Assembly (NCBI GenBank): GCA_036271875.1
Contig: DATAZU010000035.1
Coordinates: forward strand, 82,610 to 146,609
Length of the DNA: 64,000 nt
Origin: Galbitalea sp036271875
Lineage (GTDB): Bacteria; Actinomycetota; Actinomycetes; Actinomycetales; Microbacteriaceae
Reading direction: 5' to 3'
A program made the position numbers and the translations under genes. The notes beneath the pieces were generated by a model. That model was not told the origin of the DNA. It searched no databases and worked only from the letters and a program-made list of their open reading frames with translations. Positions within the stretch are counted from its first letter, which is position 1. Every line of letters starts with the position of its first letter. Shown here piece after piece: positions 33,826 to 42,556 of the stretch.

Positions 33826-34607
33826 GAACCGAACCTCCGTTGCCGCTTTGAGAAGTCACGTAGCGCTCGCAGAAAGTCGACCTCACGCAGGTCGGGGCCA
33901 AGTGCCTCGACGAAATAGAACTCGCTGTGAGCGCTCTGCCACAGCATGAAATCGGAAAGCCGCTGCTCCCCCGATGTTCGGATGACCAGGTCGGGGTCGG
34001 GCTGCCCACCCGTGTACAGGTGCTCACCGATGAGCTCAGGGGTCAGAATCTCGGCGAGCGCGTCGAGCCCGCCGCCCTCCGACTGGTGCTGCTTAACAAT
34101 GCTGCGCATGGCATCCGCAATCTCGCGGCGGCCGCCGTAACCGACGGCGAGATTGATGTGAAGTCCGGTGTTCTCGCGCGTGCGATCTTGGGCATCCGCC
34201 AGAGCCCTGACAAGCGCTTCGGGGAGCCCATCTGCCGACCCGACATGCTGCACGCGCCAGTTGCGATAGTGCGACAGATCCTCCGCCAGCTCCGCGATGA
34301 TCTGGTAGAGACCCGTTAGTTCTTCGCCGGTTCGGCTCGACAGGTTGTCGGTGGACAGCAGATAGAGCGTTGCGACCTGGATGCCGAGGTCGTCACACCA
34401 CTCCAGGAACTCGTGGTACTTCGCAGCACCCGCGCGATGGCCATGCGCGGCTGTCTCCAACTCACGCTGGCGAGCCCAGCGGCGGTTGCCGTCGATGATC
34501 ATCGCCACGTGGCGCGGCAGCGTTTGGGTCGCAAGGTGACGACGAATCCTGCGCTGGTACAGCCGGTAGAGAAGACCCTCACCGACCGGCACTTCTCGCG
34601 GACTCAC
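33822..34607 (-). CDS. uppS: Isoprenyl transferase (cis-prenyl diphosphate synthase)
   Basis: A 261-residue cis-prenyltransferase making polyprenyl diphosphate for cell-wall carrier lipids. The catalytic MIIDGNRRWARQ and HGHRAGA motifs, the TLYLLSTDNLSSR segment, LAVGYGGRREIADA and the terminal LVIRTSGEQRLSDFMLWQSAHSEFYF (RxxxxxRxSxFLLWQ) are all visible. It may be the undecaprenyl or decaprenyl enzyme. It is coupled to the downstream aminotransferase gene and divergent from trhA. Confidence 0.93.
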   Translation of the reverse strand: MSPREVPVGEGLLYRLYQRRIRRHLATQTLPRHVAMIIDGNRRWARQRELETAAHGHRAGAAKYHEFLEWCDDLGIQVATLYLLSTDNLSSRTGEELTGLYQIIAELAEDLSHYRNWRVQHVGSADGLPEALVRALADAQDRTRENTGLHINLAVGYGGRREIADAMRSIVKQHQSEGGGLDALAEILTPELIGEHLYTGGQPDPDLVIRTSGEQRLSDFMLWQSAHSEFYFVEALGPDLREVDFLRALRDFSKRQRRFGS

Positions 34608-34671
34608 ACAGCCAACGCTAGCCCAAAGCAGTTACCCAGCCTGAGGATTTCCCCCGGTGTATCGTTTGCGG

Positions 34672-35421
34672 ATGACCGAGCGGGGAACCACCGGGTCAGC
34701 CGCGGCCGACTCCGGGGATGACGGCGGGGCGCCGGTACTCCACGTTCCCCTCCTCGAGGATGCGATTGCGGTCACACCCGACGAGGTCAAGCCAACCTGG
34801 CGTGGATGGATCCACGCGGGCACGTTCCCCCTTGCGATTGCCCTCGGCGTCGTCCTGATCGTCCTGGCCGACGGCGTCGCCGCGAAGGTGAGCACGTCGA
34901 TCTTCGTGCTTTCGTCGCTGTTGCTGTTCGGAAACTCGGCGCTCTACCACCGCTTCACCTGGCAGCCTCGTACGAGGACGCTGCTGAAGCGCATCGATCA
35001 CGCAAACATCTTCCTGCTCATCGCCGGGTCGTACACTCCCCTGACGGTGCTGTGCCTGCCGCAGCCCAAACAGACCATCCTGCTCTCGATCATCTGGGGC
35101 GGAGCCGGACTCGGTGTGCTGTTCCGGATCTTCTTCATCCGCGCGCCGCGCTGGCTCTACGTTCCGCTGTACCTACTACTGGGCTGGGCTGCGCTGCTTT
35201 ACATCGTCGACTTCTTCAATGCGAACCCGATCACGATGACGCTCATCCTCGTCGGCGGCGCGTTCTACACGATCGGCGCGATCGCCTACGGGCTCAAACG
35301 CCCGAACCCGTTCCCCGGCAAGTTCGGATTCCACGAAATCTTCCACGCCTGCACGCTTCTGGCCTTTCTCAGCCACTGGACGGGCATCTTCCTAATCGCG
35401 ACGAACCCGCCCGCCCTGTAG
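34672..35421 (+). CDS. trhA: Hemolysin III family (PAQR) membrane protein
   Basis: A 249-residue seven-helix integral membrane protein of the TrhA/YqfA/hemolysin III group. An N-terminal cytosolic stretch is followed by NSALYHRFTW (conserved SxxYH), RIDHANIFLLIAGSYTPL (conserved HxxxF..IaGsYTP) and the C-terminal FHEIFHACTLLAFLSHW with the metal-binding HxxxH region. Bacterial members affect membrane energetics; haemolytic activity is not implied. The start may instead be GTG 34657, which has a distant GAGG. Confidence 0.9.
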   Translation: MTERGTTGSAAADSGDDGGAPVLHVPLLEDAIAVTPDEVKPTWRGWIHAGTFPLAIALGVVLIVLADGVAAKVSTSIFVLSSLLLFGNSALYHRFTWQPRTRTLLKRIDHANIFLLIAGSYTPLTVLCLPQPKQTILLSIIWGGAGLGVLFRIFFIRAPRWLYVPLYLLLGWAALLYIVDFFNANPITMTLILVGGAFYTIGAIAYGLKRPNPFPGKFGFHEIFHACTLLAFLSHWTGIFLIATNPPAL

Positions 35422-35427
35422 TCGCTG

Positions 35428-35709
35428 CTACGAGCGCCGAGGCTTGTGTCGTGCGGCCTTTCGAGCCGCCGCTTCGGCCGCGGCATCCGCTTCGGCTTGC
35501 TCCGCTGCGAGCTTCAGCCGTACTTCCTCGCGGTACCGCGACCGCCGGATGCGTCGCGTCATGTCGATGAGCAGCAGGATCGTGACCACCGCGACGAGCA
35601 GGATCGCGATGAACCCCCAAACACCCGGGGTGATCAGGTTCGGGTTGCCGGTGTAGTCGGGAAACGGTGTCGGCGACGGCGCGGCGACGGGTAGAGCGAG
35701 CGGGCTCAC
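35428..35709 (-). CDS. Small membrane protein downstream of mca
   Basis: A 93-residue protein with one transmembrane helix (ITPGVWGFIAILLVAVVTILLLI) and a long basic and Ala-rich cytosolic helix (YREEVRLKLAAEQAEADAAAEAAARK). It is 9 bp downstream of mca on the same strand, so co-transcribed. Such small mca-linked membrane proteins are frequent in Micrococcales. Function unknown. Confidence 0.7.
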   Translation of the reverse strand: MSPLALPVAAPSPTPFPDYTGNPNLITPGVWGFIAILLVAVVTILLLIDMTRRIRRSRYREEVRLKLAAEQAEADAAAEAAARKAARHKPRRS

Positions 35710-35718
35710 GCCGCCTCC

Positions 35719-36591
35719 TTAGTCATCTGCGATTCCAGCGAACAGGTCGTTCTCGGGCAGGTCTGTGTCTATCTTGCTGTCGGCGAGCTGGAAGTCTTCC
35801 CACGGCCAGACCTCGCGCTGCAGGTCGTTGGGCCAGAGAAAGAAGGTGCTCTCCGGTGAAACCTGGCTGGCGTGCGCCCGCAGCGCTTCGTCGCGCACCT
35901 CGAGAAAGTCGCCGACGGGCACGTGAGTCGTCGCGAGGTCAGGCCGATCGAACCACCGTCGAATCTCGCCGATCTCCTTGACGAGGGGGCTGTCCTCGCC
36001 GTCGCGCTGGACGAGTGCGTCGTACATCGCGTTCACCCGCGGTCCGTTGAAGATGCGGTCGTAATAGGTCTTTTGGACGGTCCACGCGCGGCCGGCATCC
36101 GGATACCGCGTCGCATCGGCCGCGGCATCCCGCGCGTAGACCGAAATTGCGTGCGTGCGGACGTGATCGGGATGCGGATATCCGCCCTCCTCGTCGTAGG
36201 TGATCAGCACCTGGGGGCGGAAGTCACGGATGATGCGCACGAGCGGTTCCGCGGAGATCTCAAGCGGGATAGACGCGAAGCTGTCGACGGGTTCCGGTTC
36301 GCCGTCCTCGGGCCAGCCGGAGTCGACGAAGCCCAGCCAGCGATGCTGGATGTCCATCACGGCGGCCGCTCGCGCCATCTCGACCCGGCGGAGACCTGGC
36401 AGGTCCCGTTCGGCCATGATCACGGCCTCGGGTGCCAGCAGGTTGTTGAGTACTCTGCCCTCTTCACCGCCGGTGCAGCTCACGACCATCACCTCGGCGC
36501 CGCGGCTGCGGTAGTAGGCGAGCGTGCCAGCGCCCTTGCTCGATTCATCGTCGGGATGCGCGTGGACCGACAGCAGACGCAGTGTCACCAA
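35719..36591 (-). CDS. mca: Mycothiol S-conjugate amidase
   Basis: A 290-residue PIG-L/LmbE-family zinc amidase that cleaves mycothiol conjugates of toxins, releasing mercapturic acids. Zinc motif LSVHAHPDDESSKGAGTLAYY and the distal GGYPHPDHVRTH give the ligands. The start TLRLLSVHAHPDDE and SGWPEDG region favour Mca over the related deacetylase MshB. Its presence implies the host makes mycothiol. Synteny with DUF4307, greA and ilvA is conserved in actinobacteria. Confidence 0.92.
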   Translation of the reverse strand: MVTLRLLSVHAHPDDESSKGAGTLAYYRSRGAEVMVVSCTGGEEGRVLNNLLAPEAVIMAERDLPGLRRVEMARAAAVMDIQHRWLGFVDSGWPEDGEPEPVDSFASIPLEISAEPLVRIIRDFRPQVLITYDEEGGYPHPDHVRTHAISVYARDAAADATRYPDAGRAWTVQKTYYDRIFNGPRVNAMYDALVQRDGEDSPLVKEIGEIRRWFDRPDLATTHVPVGDFLEVRDEALRAHASQVSPESTFFLWPNDLQREVWPWEDFQLADSKIDTDLPENDLFAGIADD

Positions 36592-36691
36592 ACTCCTAGG
36601 GATGTGCCATTAGCCTTGGGCCAATAGCCTTCTGTTCCGGACCGATGTGTCCAGACTAATCGCAGGAGCACGAGCAAGCTGAGGGGTTGGC

Positions 36692-37090
36692 GTGTCGGCA
36701 AGCGACCTGAACGCGCGCTACGGACGAACCGTCAACCGACGACGACGCAACCTGATCATCGCCATCGGCTTTGGGGGTGCCATCCTCATCGTGTTTGCGG
36801 CCTGGGCCATCTGGGGCGGGCTGTTTGTTCCGGGGGCGACCATCGATACCGAGGATGTCGGAAACTCGCGGGTCAGCAGCAATCAGATCCTCGTGCGCTG
36901 GGAAATCTCGGAAGCGCCGGGCACCCATGCCAAGTGCGCGGTGCAGGCGCTGGACCAGAATTTTGGAATCGTCGGCTGGAAAATCCTGACCATTCCGCCC
37001 TCGACGCAGTCATCGCGCACATTGTCCACGATCGTCCGCACCGCGCAACCCGCCGTCTCGGGCTTGATCTACCTCTGCTGGCCGACCTAA
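36692..37090 (+). CDS. DUF4307 membrane protein
   Basis: A 132-residue protein starting at GTG 36692 after GAGGGG. One transmembrane helix (LIIAIGFGGAILIVFAAWAIW) follows RYGRTVNRRRRN, and an extracytoplasmic domain of about 85 residues contains two Cys (HAKCAVQALD, YLCWPT). This is the DUF4307 pattern, typically between mca and greA in actinobacteria. Function unknown. Confidence 0.88.
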   Translation: MSASDLNARYGRTVNRRRRNLIIAIGFGGAILIVFAAWAIWGGLFVPGATIDTEDVGNSRVSSNQILVRWEISEAPGTHAKCAVQALDQNFGIVGWKILTIPPSTQSSRTLSTIVRTAQPAVSGLIYLCWPT

Positions 37091-37127
37091 GCTGACATAT
37101 TCGCGGGATACCCGCCATTCGAACAGG

Positions 37128-37156
37128 GACCGGCCAGACTGGCCGGTCTTATTGTT
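37128..37156 (+). terminator. Rho-independent terminator between DUF4307 gene and greA
   Basis: A perfect 8-bp stem GACCGGCC/GGCCGGTC (37128-37148, 5-nt loop) followed by TTATTGTTT. It lies 37 bp after the DUF4307 stop and just before the greA promoter region. Confidence 0.75.
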
Positions 37157-37183
37157 TGGGTCGACTCGATATGCAGGAGAACC

Positions 37184-37669
37184 ATGTCAGACACCAGCGT
37201 TACCTGGCTCACACGGGATGCGTTCGACCGACTGACGGCTGAACTCGAGCAGCTCAGCGTCGAAGGACGAAACGAGATCGCGAAGAAGATCGAAGCCGCT
37301 CGCGAAGAGGGCGACCTCAAGGAGAACGGCGGCTACCACGCGGCCAAGGAGGAGCAGGGCAAGATCGAGGCGCGCATCCGCGTGCTCACGCAACTGCTTC
37401 GCACGGCCACTGTCGGCGAGGCGCCGGAGAGCCACGGCGTCGTCGAGCCGGGAACAGTTGTGACCGCGAGCATCCAGGGCGACAAGTCCGTCTTTCTCGT
37501 CGGCAACCGTGAGATGGCGGGCAACAGCGACCTCGATGTCTATAGCGAGGCATCCCCGCTCGGAACCGCGATCATCGGACTCAAGATCGGCGAGTCGAAG
37601 ACGTATACGGCGCCCAACGGCAAGCCGATCACGGTCGAGATCCTCAAGGTAGAGACCTACCAGCCCTAG
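37184..37669 (+). CDS. greA: Transcription elongation factor GreA
   Basis: A 161-residue secondary-channel factor that rescues backtracked RNA polymerase. The N-terminal coiled coil carries the two acidic tip residues in REEGDLKENGGYHAAKEEQG (conserved GDLxENxxYxxAK). The C-terminal FKBP-like domain ends SPLGTAIIGLKIGESKTYTAPNG. A GGAG site precedes the ATG, and a terminator separates it from DUF4307. Complete and normal length. Confidence 0.96.
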   Translation: MSDTSVTWLTRDAFDRLTAELEQLSVEGRNEIAKKIEAAREEGDLKENGGYHAAKEEQGKIEARIRVLTQLLRTATVGEAPESHGVVEPGTVVTASIQGDKSVFLVGNREMAGNSDLDVYSEASPLGTAIIGLKIGESKTYTAPNGKPITVEILKVETYQP

Positions 37670-37676
37670 CCGCACC

Positions 37677-37755
37677 GGTTGTGCAGGTATCCCTGCGAAC
37701 AAGTCCCGCTTTGCCAGCTGACCCGGCTCAGAGCGGCTGATTTACCTGCACAACA
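37677..37755. repeat. 79-bp inverted-repeat unit (TTGTGCAGG family)
   Basis: GGTTGTGCAGGTA (37677-37689) is inverted at 37743-37755 as TACCTGCACAACA, 12 of 13 matching. It begins 8 bp after the greA stop, and the same TTGTGCAGG end occurs at 37952 and 38018-38033. Confidence 0.65.
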
Positions 37756-37850
37756 GGGCTGCGCGCCGGCCGAGGATATGTTCGGTGGCCAGAGATCCGC
37801 GGGAGATCGATTTCCGGCCGCGGTCTTCTCGCCGTCGGCGTTGTACGGCG

Positions 37851-37961
37851 TATCGAGACCCTTCTCCGCGACCCTCGTTGTGCGGCCTATCGAGACCTTC
37901 TCCGCGACCCTCGTTGTGCAGCCTATCGAGACCTTCCGTCCGCGACCCTCGTTGTGCAGGG
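37851..37961. repeat. 36-37 bp tandem repeat, three copies
   Basis: Copies start at 37851, 37888 and 37924, each opening TATCGAGACC and containing CCGCGACCCTCGTTGTGC; the third has a small insertion. TATCGAGACC is the complement of the GGTCTCGATA end of the REP-like elements at 52879 and 63949. There are no unique spacers, so it is not a CRISPR array. Confidence 0.85.
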
Positions 37962-38033
37962 AGTCTGGTCCCAAAAGGGCTGTTTTCCCAGTAGACGCAT
38001 CGCGAGAGGGTTAAAAGCCCTGCACAACAAGGG
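37946..38033. repeat. 88-bp inverted-repeat unit (TTGTGCAGG family)
   Basis: CCCTCGTTGTGCAGGG (37946-37961) is inverted at 38018-38033 as CCCTGCACAACAAGGG, 15 of 16 matching. Its left arm is the tail of the third tandem copy. It lies 45 bp before the end of the convergent ilvA gene and could act as a terminator as well. Confidence 0.65.
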
Positions 38034-38077
38034 CCCAAGAAGGGTCCAGGATGAGCCACAGTTCGGCCACGGATGGG

Positions 38078-39340
38078 TCAGAAGTCGACTCGGGGGTTGT
38101 AGCCGGCCTCGCGCAGATTGTGGAGAACGAGTTCGGCGTGCTCGGGTCCGCGCGTCTCGATGTGCAGTTCGAGTTCGACCTCGCTGATCTGCATGCCGGC
38201 ACCGTGGCGGGTGTGAAGGACTTCGACAACGTTCGCGTTCGAGTCGGCGACGATTTCGGCGGTGCGGGCAAGCTGCCCCGGGCGGTCCGGCAGCGGGATG
38301 CGCAGCTTCAGGTAGCGTTCCGATGCAGCAAGACCGTGGCTGATGATGCGCTCCATGACCAGCGGATCGATGTTGCCCCCGGAGAGGATGGCGACCGTCG
38401 TACCCGTATTCCGCACCTTGCCGGCGAGAATCGCCGCAACCCCAACCGCACCGGCCGGCTCGACGACGAGCTTCGCGCGCTCGAGCAGCACGAGCAACGC
38501 GCGAGCGATGTCATCCTCTTCGACCGTGACGACCTCATCCACAACATCCCGAATGATTTCGAAGTTCAGGATGCCCGGCTTCGACACCGCGATGCCGTCG
38601 GCGATCGTCGCGGTGATCTGGATCTGGGTCGGCTCGCCCGCGATCAGCGATGTCGGATACGCGGCGGCGTTGGCCGCCTGCACTCCGATGACGCGAACGG
38701 TGCGACCCAGCTCAAGAGCCTTCTGCTTGACTGCGCTGGCGACACCGGAGATGAGCCCACCGCCACCGATGGGAACAAGGATCGTGTCGACATCCGGCCG
38801 TTCCTCGAGGATTTCGAGACCGAGTGTGCCCTGGCCTGCCACGATATCCCAGTGATCGAAAGGATGGATGACAACGGCACCCGTCTCCCTGGCGAAATCG
38901 GCTGCCGCCTGCAGCGTCTCGTCGACTACGTTCCCGCTGAGCTCAACGTCCGCGCCGTATTCCCTGGTCGCGGACAGCTTGGGCAGCGCGACACCAAGGG
39001 GCATGAAGATGGTCGACTGGATGCCGAGCTCGCGCGCGGCAAAAGCGACGCCCTGCGCATGATTGCCAGCCGACGCTGCCACAACCCCGCGAGCCTTCTC
39101 GGCACTCGACAGGTGCGACAGCCGGTTGTATGCCCCACGGATCTTGTACGAGCCGGTGCGCTGCAGGTTCTCGCACTTGAGCCAGACATCGGACCCAAGA
39201 ACCTCGGCGAGCGAGCGCGAACTCTCCATCGGGGTCACGTCGATGACCGAGCGGATGTTTTCCCGCGCGGCCTCAAAATCCTCGAGCGTCGGGCCCGGAA
39301 AAACATCCTCGCCCGAGCTCACCGCGACGGCTTCAGTCAT
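38078..39340 (-). CDS. ilvA: Threonine ammonia-lyase with C-terminal ACT domain
   Basis: A 420-residue fold-type II PLP enzyme deaminating threonine to 2-oxobutyrate for isoleucine synthesis or threonine breakdown. The PLP lysine is in CENLQRTGSYKIRGAYNRL, the phosphate loop is VPIGGGGLISGVASAVK, and SAGNHAQGVAFAARELG is typical. The last 80 residues (LRIPLPDRPGQLARTAEIVADSNANVVEVLHTRH) form one ACT regulatory domain, the short arrangement seen in actinobacteria. Its start overlaps the AI-2E transporter stop by 8 bp. Confidence 0.94.
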   Translation of the reverse strand: MTEAVAVSSGEDVFPGPTLEDFEAARENIRSVIDVTPMESSRSLAEVLGSDVWLKCENLQRTGSYKIRGAYNRLSHLSSAEKARGVVAASAGNHAQGVAFAARELGIQSTIFMPLGVALPKLSATREYGADVELSGNVVDETLQAAADFARETGAVVIHPFDHWDIVAGQGTLGLEILEERPDVDTILVPIGGGGLISGVASAVKQKALELGRTVRVIGVQAANAAAYPTSLIAGEPTQIQITATIADGIAVSKPGILNFEIIRDVVDEVVTVEEDDIARALLVLLERAKLVVEPAGAVGVAAILAGKVRNTGTTVAILSGGNIDPLVMERIISHGLAASERYLKLRIPLPDRPGQLARTAEIVADSNANVVEVLHTRHGAGMQISEVELELHIETRGPEHAELVLHNLREAGYNPRVDF

Positions 39341-40508
39341 TTCCCGTTACCAGGTCAACGTCTCGGGTAGGCGACTGGCCCCCACGCCGCCACGAGCCGG
39401 CCGTGAGATATGACACGAACGCGTTCACAACGGCCACAACGGGAACCGCGAACAGCGCGCCCGGGATGTGGGCGAGGTAGGTCCCCGCAGCGACCGCGAG
39501 CACGACGGCAAGCGGATGCACCTTGACAGCCGATCCGGTGATGAACGGATGCAGGAAGTTGCCCTCGATGATGTGCACGGCCAGCACGATGAGCAGCATG
39601 ATGAGCGCGGTGATCGGGTCGTCGTAGACGAGCGCGACGAACACGGCGAGTGCGCCGCTCACCACGGCGCCAACGATCGGCACAAACGCGGCCAGGAACA
39701 CGACAATGGCGATCGGTATCGCGAGGGGCAGGTGCAGTAGCAGTGCGCCGAGACCGATGAACACGGCATCCACGAAGGCCACAAGCAGCTGAACCCGGAT
39801 GAAGACCGTCAGCGTGGTCCATCCGGTGCGGCCAGCGCCATCCACCGCGATGCGCGCGCGGCGCGGGAACAGGCGAACGACCCACGACCAGATTCGTGCG
39901 CCGTCGAGCACCAGGAAAACGGTCGAGAAGATGGTGAGCAGCAGGCCCGTGCCGATACTGAGCGCAGTCTCGGCGATGACCTTCGCACCGCTGCCGAGCA
40001 GTCCGCTCGTCTGGAAGCCCTTCACGAGGTTATTGACGTCTTTGGTGTACGCAGCCTTGTCGATATTGAAGGGTGGCGCAGCAAGGAAGCTCTGGAATCG
40101 GTCGTATGCCGCCAGGGTCTGCTTCTGCAGGTCCGGGAAACCGTGGCGCACCTGCACGATCACGATGTACATCAAGCCGACAATGATCGCCGCAGCCAGA
40201 ATGAGCGCGATCACGATGGCGAGCCAACGCGGCCAGTGCCGTCGAATCAGGAAGCCCTTAAACGGCACCAGCAGCGCCGAGATGAGCATGGCAATGAGGA
40301 AGGGAACGACGATCACGCGCAGGCTGAAGATCAGAAAGCCGACGACGACCAGAACGGCCACGATGGCGAGAAGGCGCCAAGCCCACTGGCCCGCGATCTC
40401 GACGGGAACCGGGATGGCCTCCTCGACCAGTTTCTTACGATCGGGGCCCGTCAGGGTCTTGCGCGCGTTGGCCTCTGGCGACGACGCGCGGGGCCTCCAG
40501 AGCTTCAT
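39333..40508 (-). CDS. AI-2E family transporter (PerM/YdiK-type)
   Basis: A 391-residue membrane protein with about eight helices: paired helices at residues 45-110 (LLAIVAVLVVVGFLIFSLRV, LAIVIALILAAAIIVGLMYIV), a central soluble region (FPDLQKQTLAAYDRFQSFL), and a C-terminal block including VPIVGAVVSGALAVFVALVYD and HIIEGNFLHPFITGSAVKVHPLAVVLAVAAG. The PxIxG and E-x-x-x-L-x-P-x-x-x-G motifs are family hallmarks. Despite the name, AI-2 export is shown only for a few members. It is coupled to ilvA by overlap. Confidence 0.9.
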   Translation of the reverse strand: MKLWRPRASSPEANARKTLTGPDRKKLVEEAIPVPVEIAGQWAWRLLAIVAVLVVVGFLIFSLRVIVVPFLIAMLISALLVPFKGFLIRRHWPRWLAIVIALILAAAIIVGLMYIVIVQVRHGFPDLQKQTLAAYDRFQSFLAAPPFNIDKAAYTKDVNNLVKGFQTSGLLGSGAKVIAETALSIGTGLLLTIFSTVFLVLDGARIWSWVVRLFPRRARIAVDGAGRTGWTTLTVFIRVQLLVAFVDAVFIGLGALLLHLPLAIPIAIVVFLAAFVPIVGAVVSGALAVFVALVYDDPITALIMLLIVLAVHIIEGNFLHPFITGSAVKVHPLAVVLAVAAGTYLAHIPGALFAVPVVAVVNAFVSYLTAGSWRRGGQSPTRDVDLVTGND

Positions 40509-40550
40509 CGGCTCAGTCTAGAACCGTAAGCCGAGAGGCCCCGACACCGA

Positions 40551-41645
40551 TCAGCTGGCGGCAAGAACCGAAACGGGCGCGCCGCGGAACTCGATCAGCA
40601 CGTCGTCACCGGGCTCGTGGCGCTCGTTCACGTCGTGCTGGACGGAAACGACGGTGTCATCGTCGAGGCGAACCTGCGTGCGACGGAAGCTCCCAAGGAA
40701 GCTCGAGGTGACAACCGCACCAGCGACACCCTTCGCGCCAGCCTTCTTTGCCGTGATCGTGATGTCCTCTGGACGAACCATCGCGAGCACGTCGCCGTCC
40801 GCCGGCCCCTCGCCGAGCAGTTGCAGTTTGGTGCCGTAGACGGTGACTTCGTGCTGGACGAGCTTCGCGGGAATGCGGTTGCTGAGACCGACGAAATTGG
40901 CCACGAATGGCGTCGCCGGGCTTGTGTACAGCTCCTCCGGTGTCCCAATCTGGTCGATGTTTCCCGAGTTCATGACGGCAACTCGGTCGGCGACGGCGAG
41001 CGCCTCCTCCTGGTCGTGCGTGACGAACAGGGTCGTGATGCCGAGCTCGGTCTGGATGCGGCGGATCTCGTCGCGCAGTTGGACACGCACCTTGGCGTCG
41101 AGCGCCGACAGCGGCTCGTCGAGCAGCAGAACGCGCGGGCGAGTAACCAGAGCGCGGGCGAGAGCAACTCGCTGCTGCTGTCCGCCGGAGAGTTGGTGGG
41201 CGTAACGGGCACCGAGGTGGCCGAGGCCGACCATCTCGAGAGCCTCGGCGCTGCGGCGGGCGCGGGCGGCGGCATCCACCTTGCGCATCCGGAGCCCGAA
41301 CTCGACATTCTCCAGCACGGTCATGTGCGGGAACAGCGAGTACGACTGGAACACCATTCCCATGTCGCGTTTGTTGACCGGCACTCCGACGACATCCTCG
41401 CCGTCAATGAGGATGCGGCCCTCGGTGACCTGCTCGAGACCGGACAGCGTGCGCAGGACCGTGGTTTTACCGCATCCGGATGGTCCGAGCAGGGCGATGA
41501 ACTCACCGGGGTTCATGGTGAGGTCGACGCCCGTGAGCGCCATCGACGGACCACCGTACGACTTGGTCACCCCGATGAGCTGCACGGTCGCGCCCTCGCG
41601 GGCGACATAGTTTGCTGCGGTGTCCGTAGTGATGATTGCGGTCAT
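40551..41645 (-). CDS. ABC transporter ATPase of putative phosphonate importer
   Basis: A 364-residue nucleotide-binding subunit of the PotA/FbpC/PhnT type. Walker A LGPSGCGKTTVL, Q-loop FQSYSLFPHMTV, signature LSGGQQQRVALARAL, Walker B VLLLDEPLSALD and switch His in TLFVTHDQEEAL are intact. A C-terminal TOBE-like domain follows (residues about 270-364, VRPEDITITAKK, LGSFRRTQVRLDD). ATG 41645 overlaps the preceding permease stop (ATGA). It is last of four transporter genes and energises the two permeases. Confidence 0.92.
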   Translation of the reverse strand: MTAIITTDTAANYVAREGATVQLIGVTKSYGGPSMALTGVDLTMNPGEFIALLGPSGCGKTTVLRTLSGLEQVTEGRILIDGEDVVGVPVNKRDMGMVFQSYSLFPHMTVLENVEFGLRMRKVDAAARARRSAEALEMVGLGHLGARYAHQLSGGQQQRVALARALVTRPRVLLLDEPLSALDAKVRVQLRDEIRRIQTELGITTLFVTHDQEEALAVADRVAVMNSGNIDQIGTPEELYTSPATPFVANFVGLSNRIPAKLVQHEVTVYGTKLQLLGEGPADGDVLAMVRPEDITITAKKAGAKGVAGAVVTSSFLGSFRRTQVRLDDDTVVSVQHDVNERHEPGDDVLIEFRGAPVSVLAAS

Positions 41646-42556
41646 GATGTGCGGCTCTTTCGGCGGGGAGACGGGCGGCCACCGCGGACGGTTCCGATGC
41701 GGCCAATGATGAGAAGAAGAACGAACACGAAGATCATGGCGAACAGGGCGAAGATGATGCCGGCATACGGATCCGTCTGGTTGACCTGAAGCAGCCCGGT
41801 CTGGAAGGTGGTCTGGCTGAGGAACGACGCGATGGTGTACTCGCCGAGCACCACGGCAATTGTGAGCAGAATGGCCGACAGGATGCCGCGGCGAAGGTTG
41901 GGCAGGATCACCCGCCACAGCACGTTGGCCCAGCTCGCTCCGAGCGACCGCGCCGCCTCACTAAGGATGACGACATCAACACCGGCGAGGTTCGCCGCGA
42001 TCGGCCGGAATGCGTACGGCAGGCAGATGATGCCGATCGCGAAAGCGAGGGTGTACGGCGTCGCGCCGAAGATTTGGCCGACCGTGCGGTACACCGGCAC
42101 GAAGCCGACCACCAGCACGACGGTCGGAATCGTAATCGGAATCAGGCAGATGAATTCCATCACCCGACGCAGCTTGGGAAACTGCAGCTCGATCAGGATC
42201 ATCGCGGGCAGAAGCAGCACGAGGATGATCACCACTGTGAAGAGCGCAATGATCAGCGAGTTCTGGATGCCCTGGAACAGCGGATCGTAGGTGAGTTCGT
42301 TCGCCGGGTTGAAGACGTTCAGGTAATTCTGGAACCCGAGCGCCTGCGCCTGGCCCGCGGCCGGCGTCCCGACGTGGAAGGTGAACGCGGCCATCGATAC
42401 GAGCGGCGCAAGAAACAACACACCGGCGATGATGAGGATGACGCGGCTCGTCACCTTGGACGGGGTCGCTCCAACGCGCGGCGCAGCCGAGCGCGGCCTG
42501 CTTACGCGTGGAGATTCCGCCCCGGATGTCCCGACGCGGGGAAGCGCGGCGGTCAT
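41642..42556 (-). CDS. ABC transporter permease (second subunit)
   Basis: A 304-residue inner-membrane permease with six predicted helices after a 40-residue cytosolic leader. The ATPase-docking EAA loop is SEAARSLGASWANVLWRVILPNLRRG. The overall layout matches the second permease of 2-aminoethylphosphonate or polyamine/iron importers (PhnV/PotC-like). ATG 42556 overlaps the first permease stop by four bases, and its own stop overlaps the ATPase start. Confidence 0.9.
   Translation of the reverse strand: MTAALPRVGTSGAESPRVSRPRSAAPRVGATPSKVTSRVILIIAGVLFLAPLVSMAAFTFHVGTPAAGQAQALGFQNYLNVFNPANELTYDPLFQGIQNSLIIALFTVVIILVLLLPAMILIELQFPKLRRVMEFICLIPITIPTVVLVVGFVPVYRTVGQIFGATPYTLAFAIGIICLPYAFRPIAANLAGVDVVILSEAARSLGASWANVLWRVILPNLRRGILSAILLTIAVVLGEYTIASFLSQTTFQTGLLQVNQTDPYAGIIFALFAMIFVFVLLLIIGRIGTVRGGRPSPRRKSRTS

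Larger units (their letters stand above)
37670..38077. other. 408-bp non-coding repeat-rich interval between greA and ilvA
   Basis: No convincing gene is present. It holds two terminal-inverted-repeat units with TTGTGCAGG ends (37677-37755, 37946-38033) and three tandem copies of a 36-37 bp unit (37851-37961). It separates two convergent genes, so the repeats may have accumulated in a neutral spot. Confidence 0.8.

Noticed and set aside
37851..37961. CRISPR array
   Set aside because: The copies are contiguous without unique spacers and no cas genes are present.
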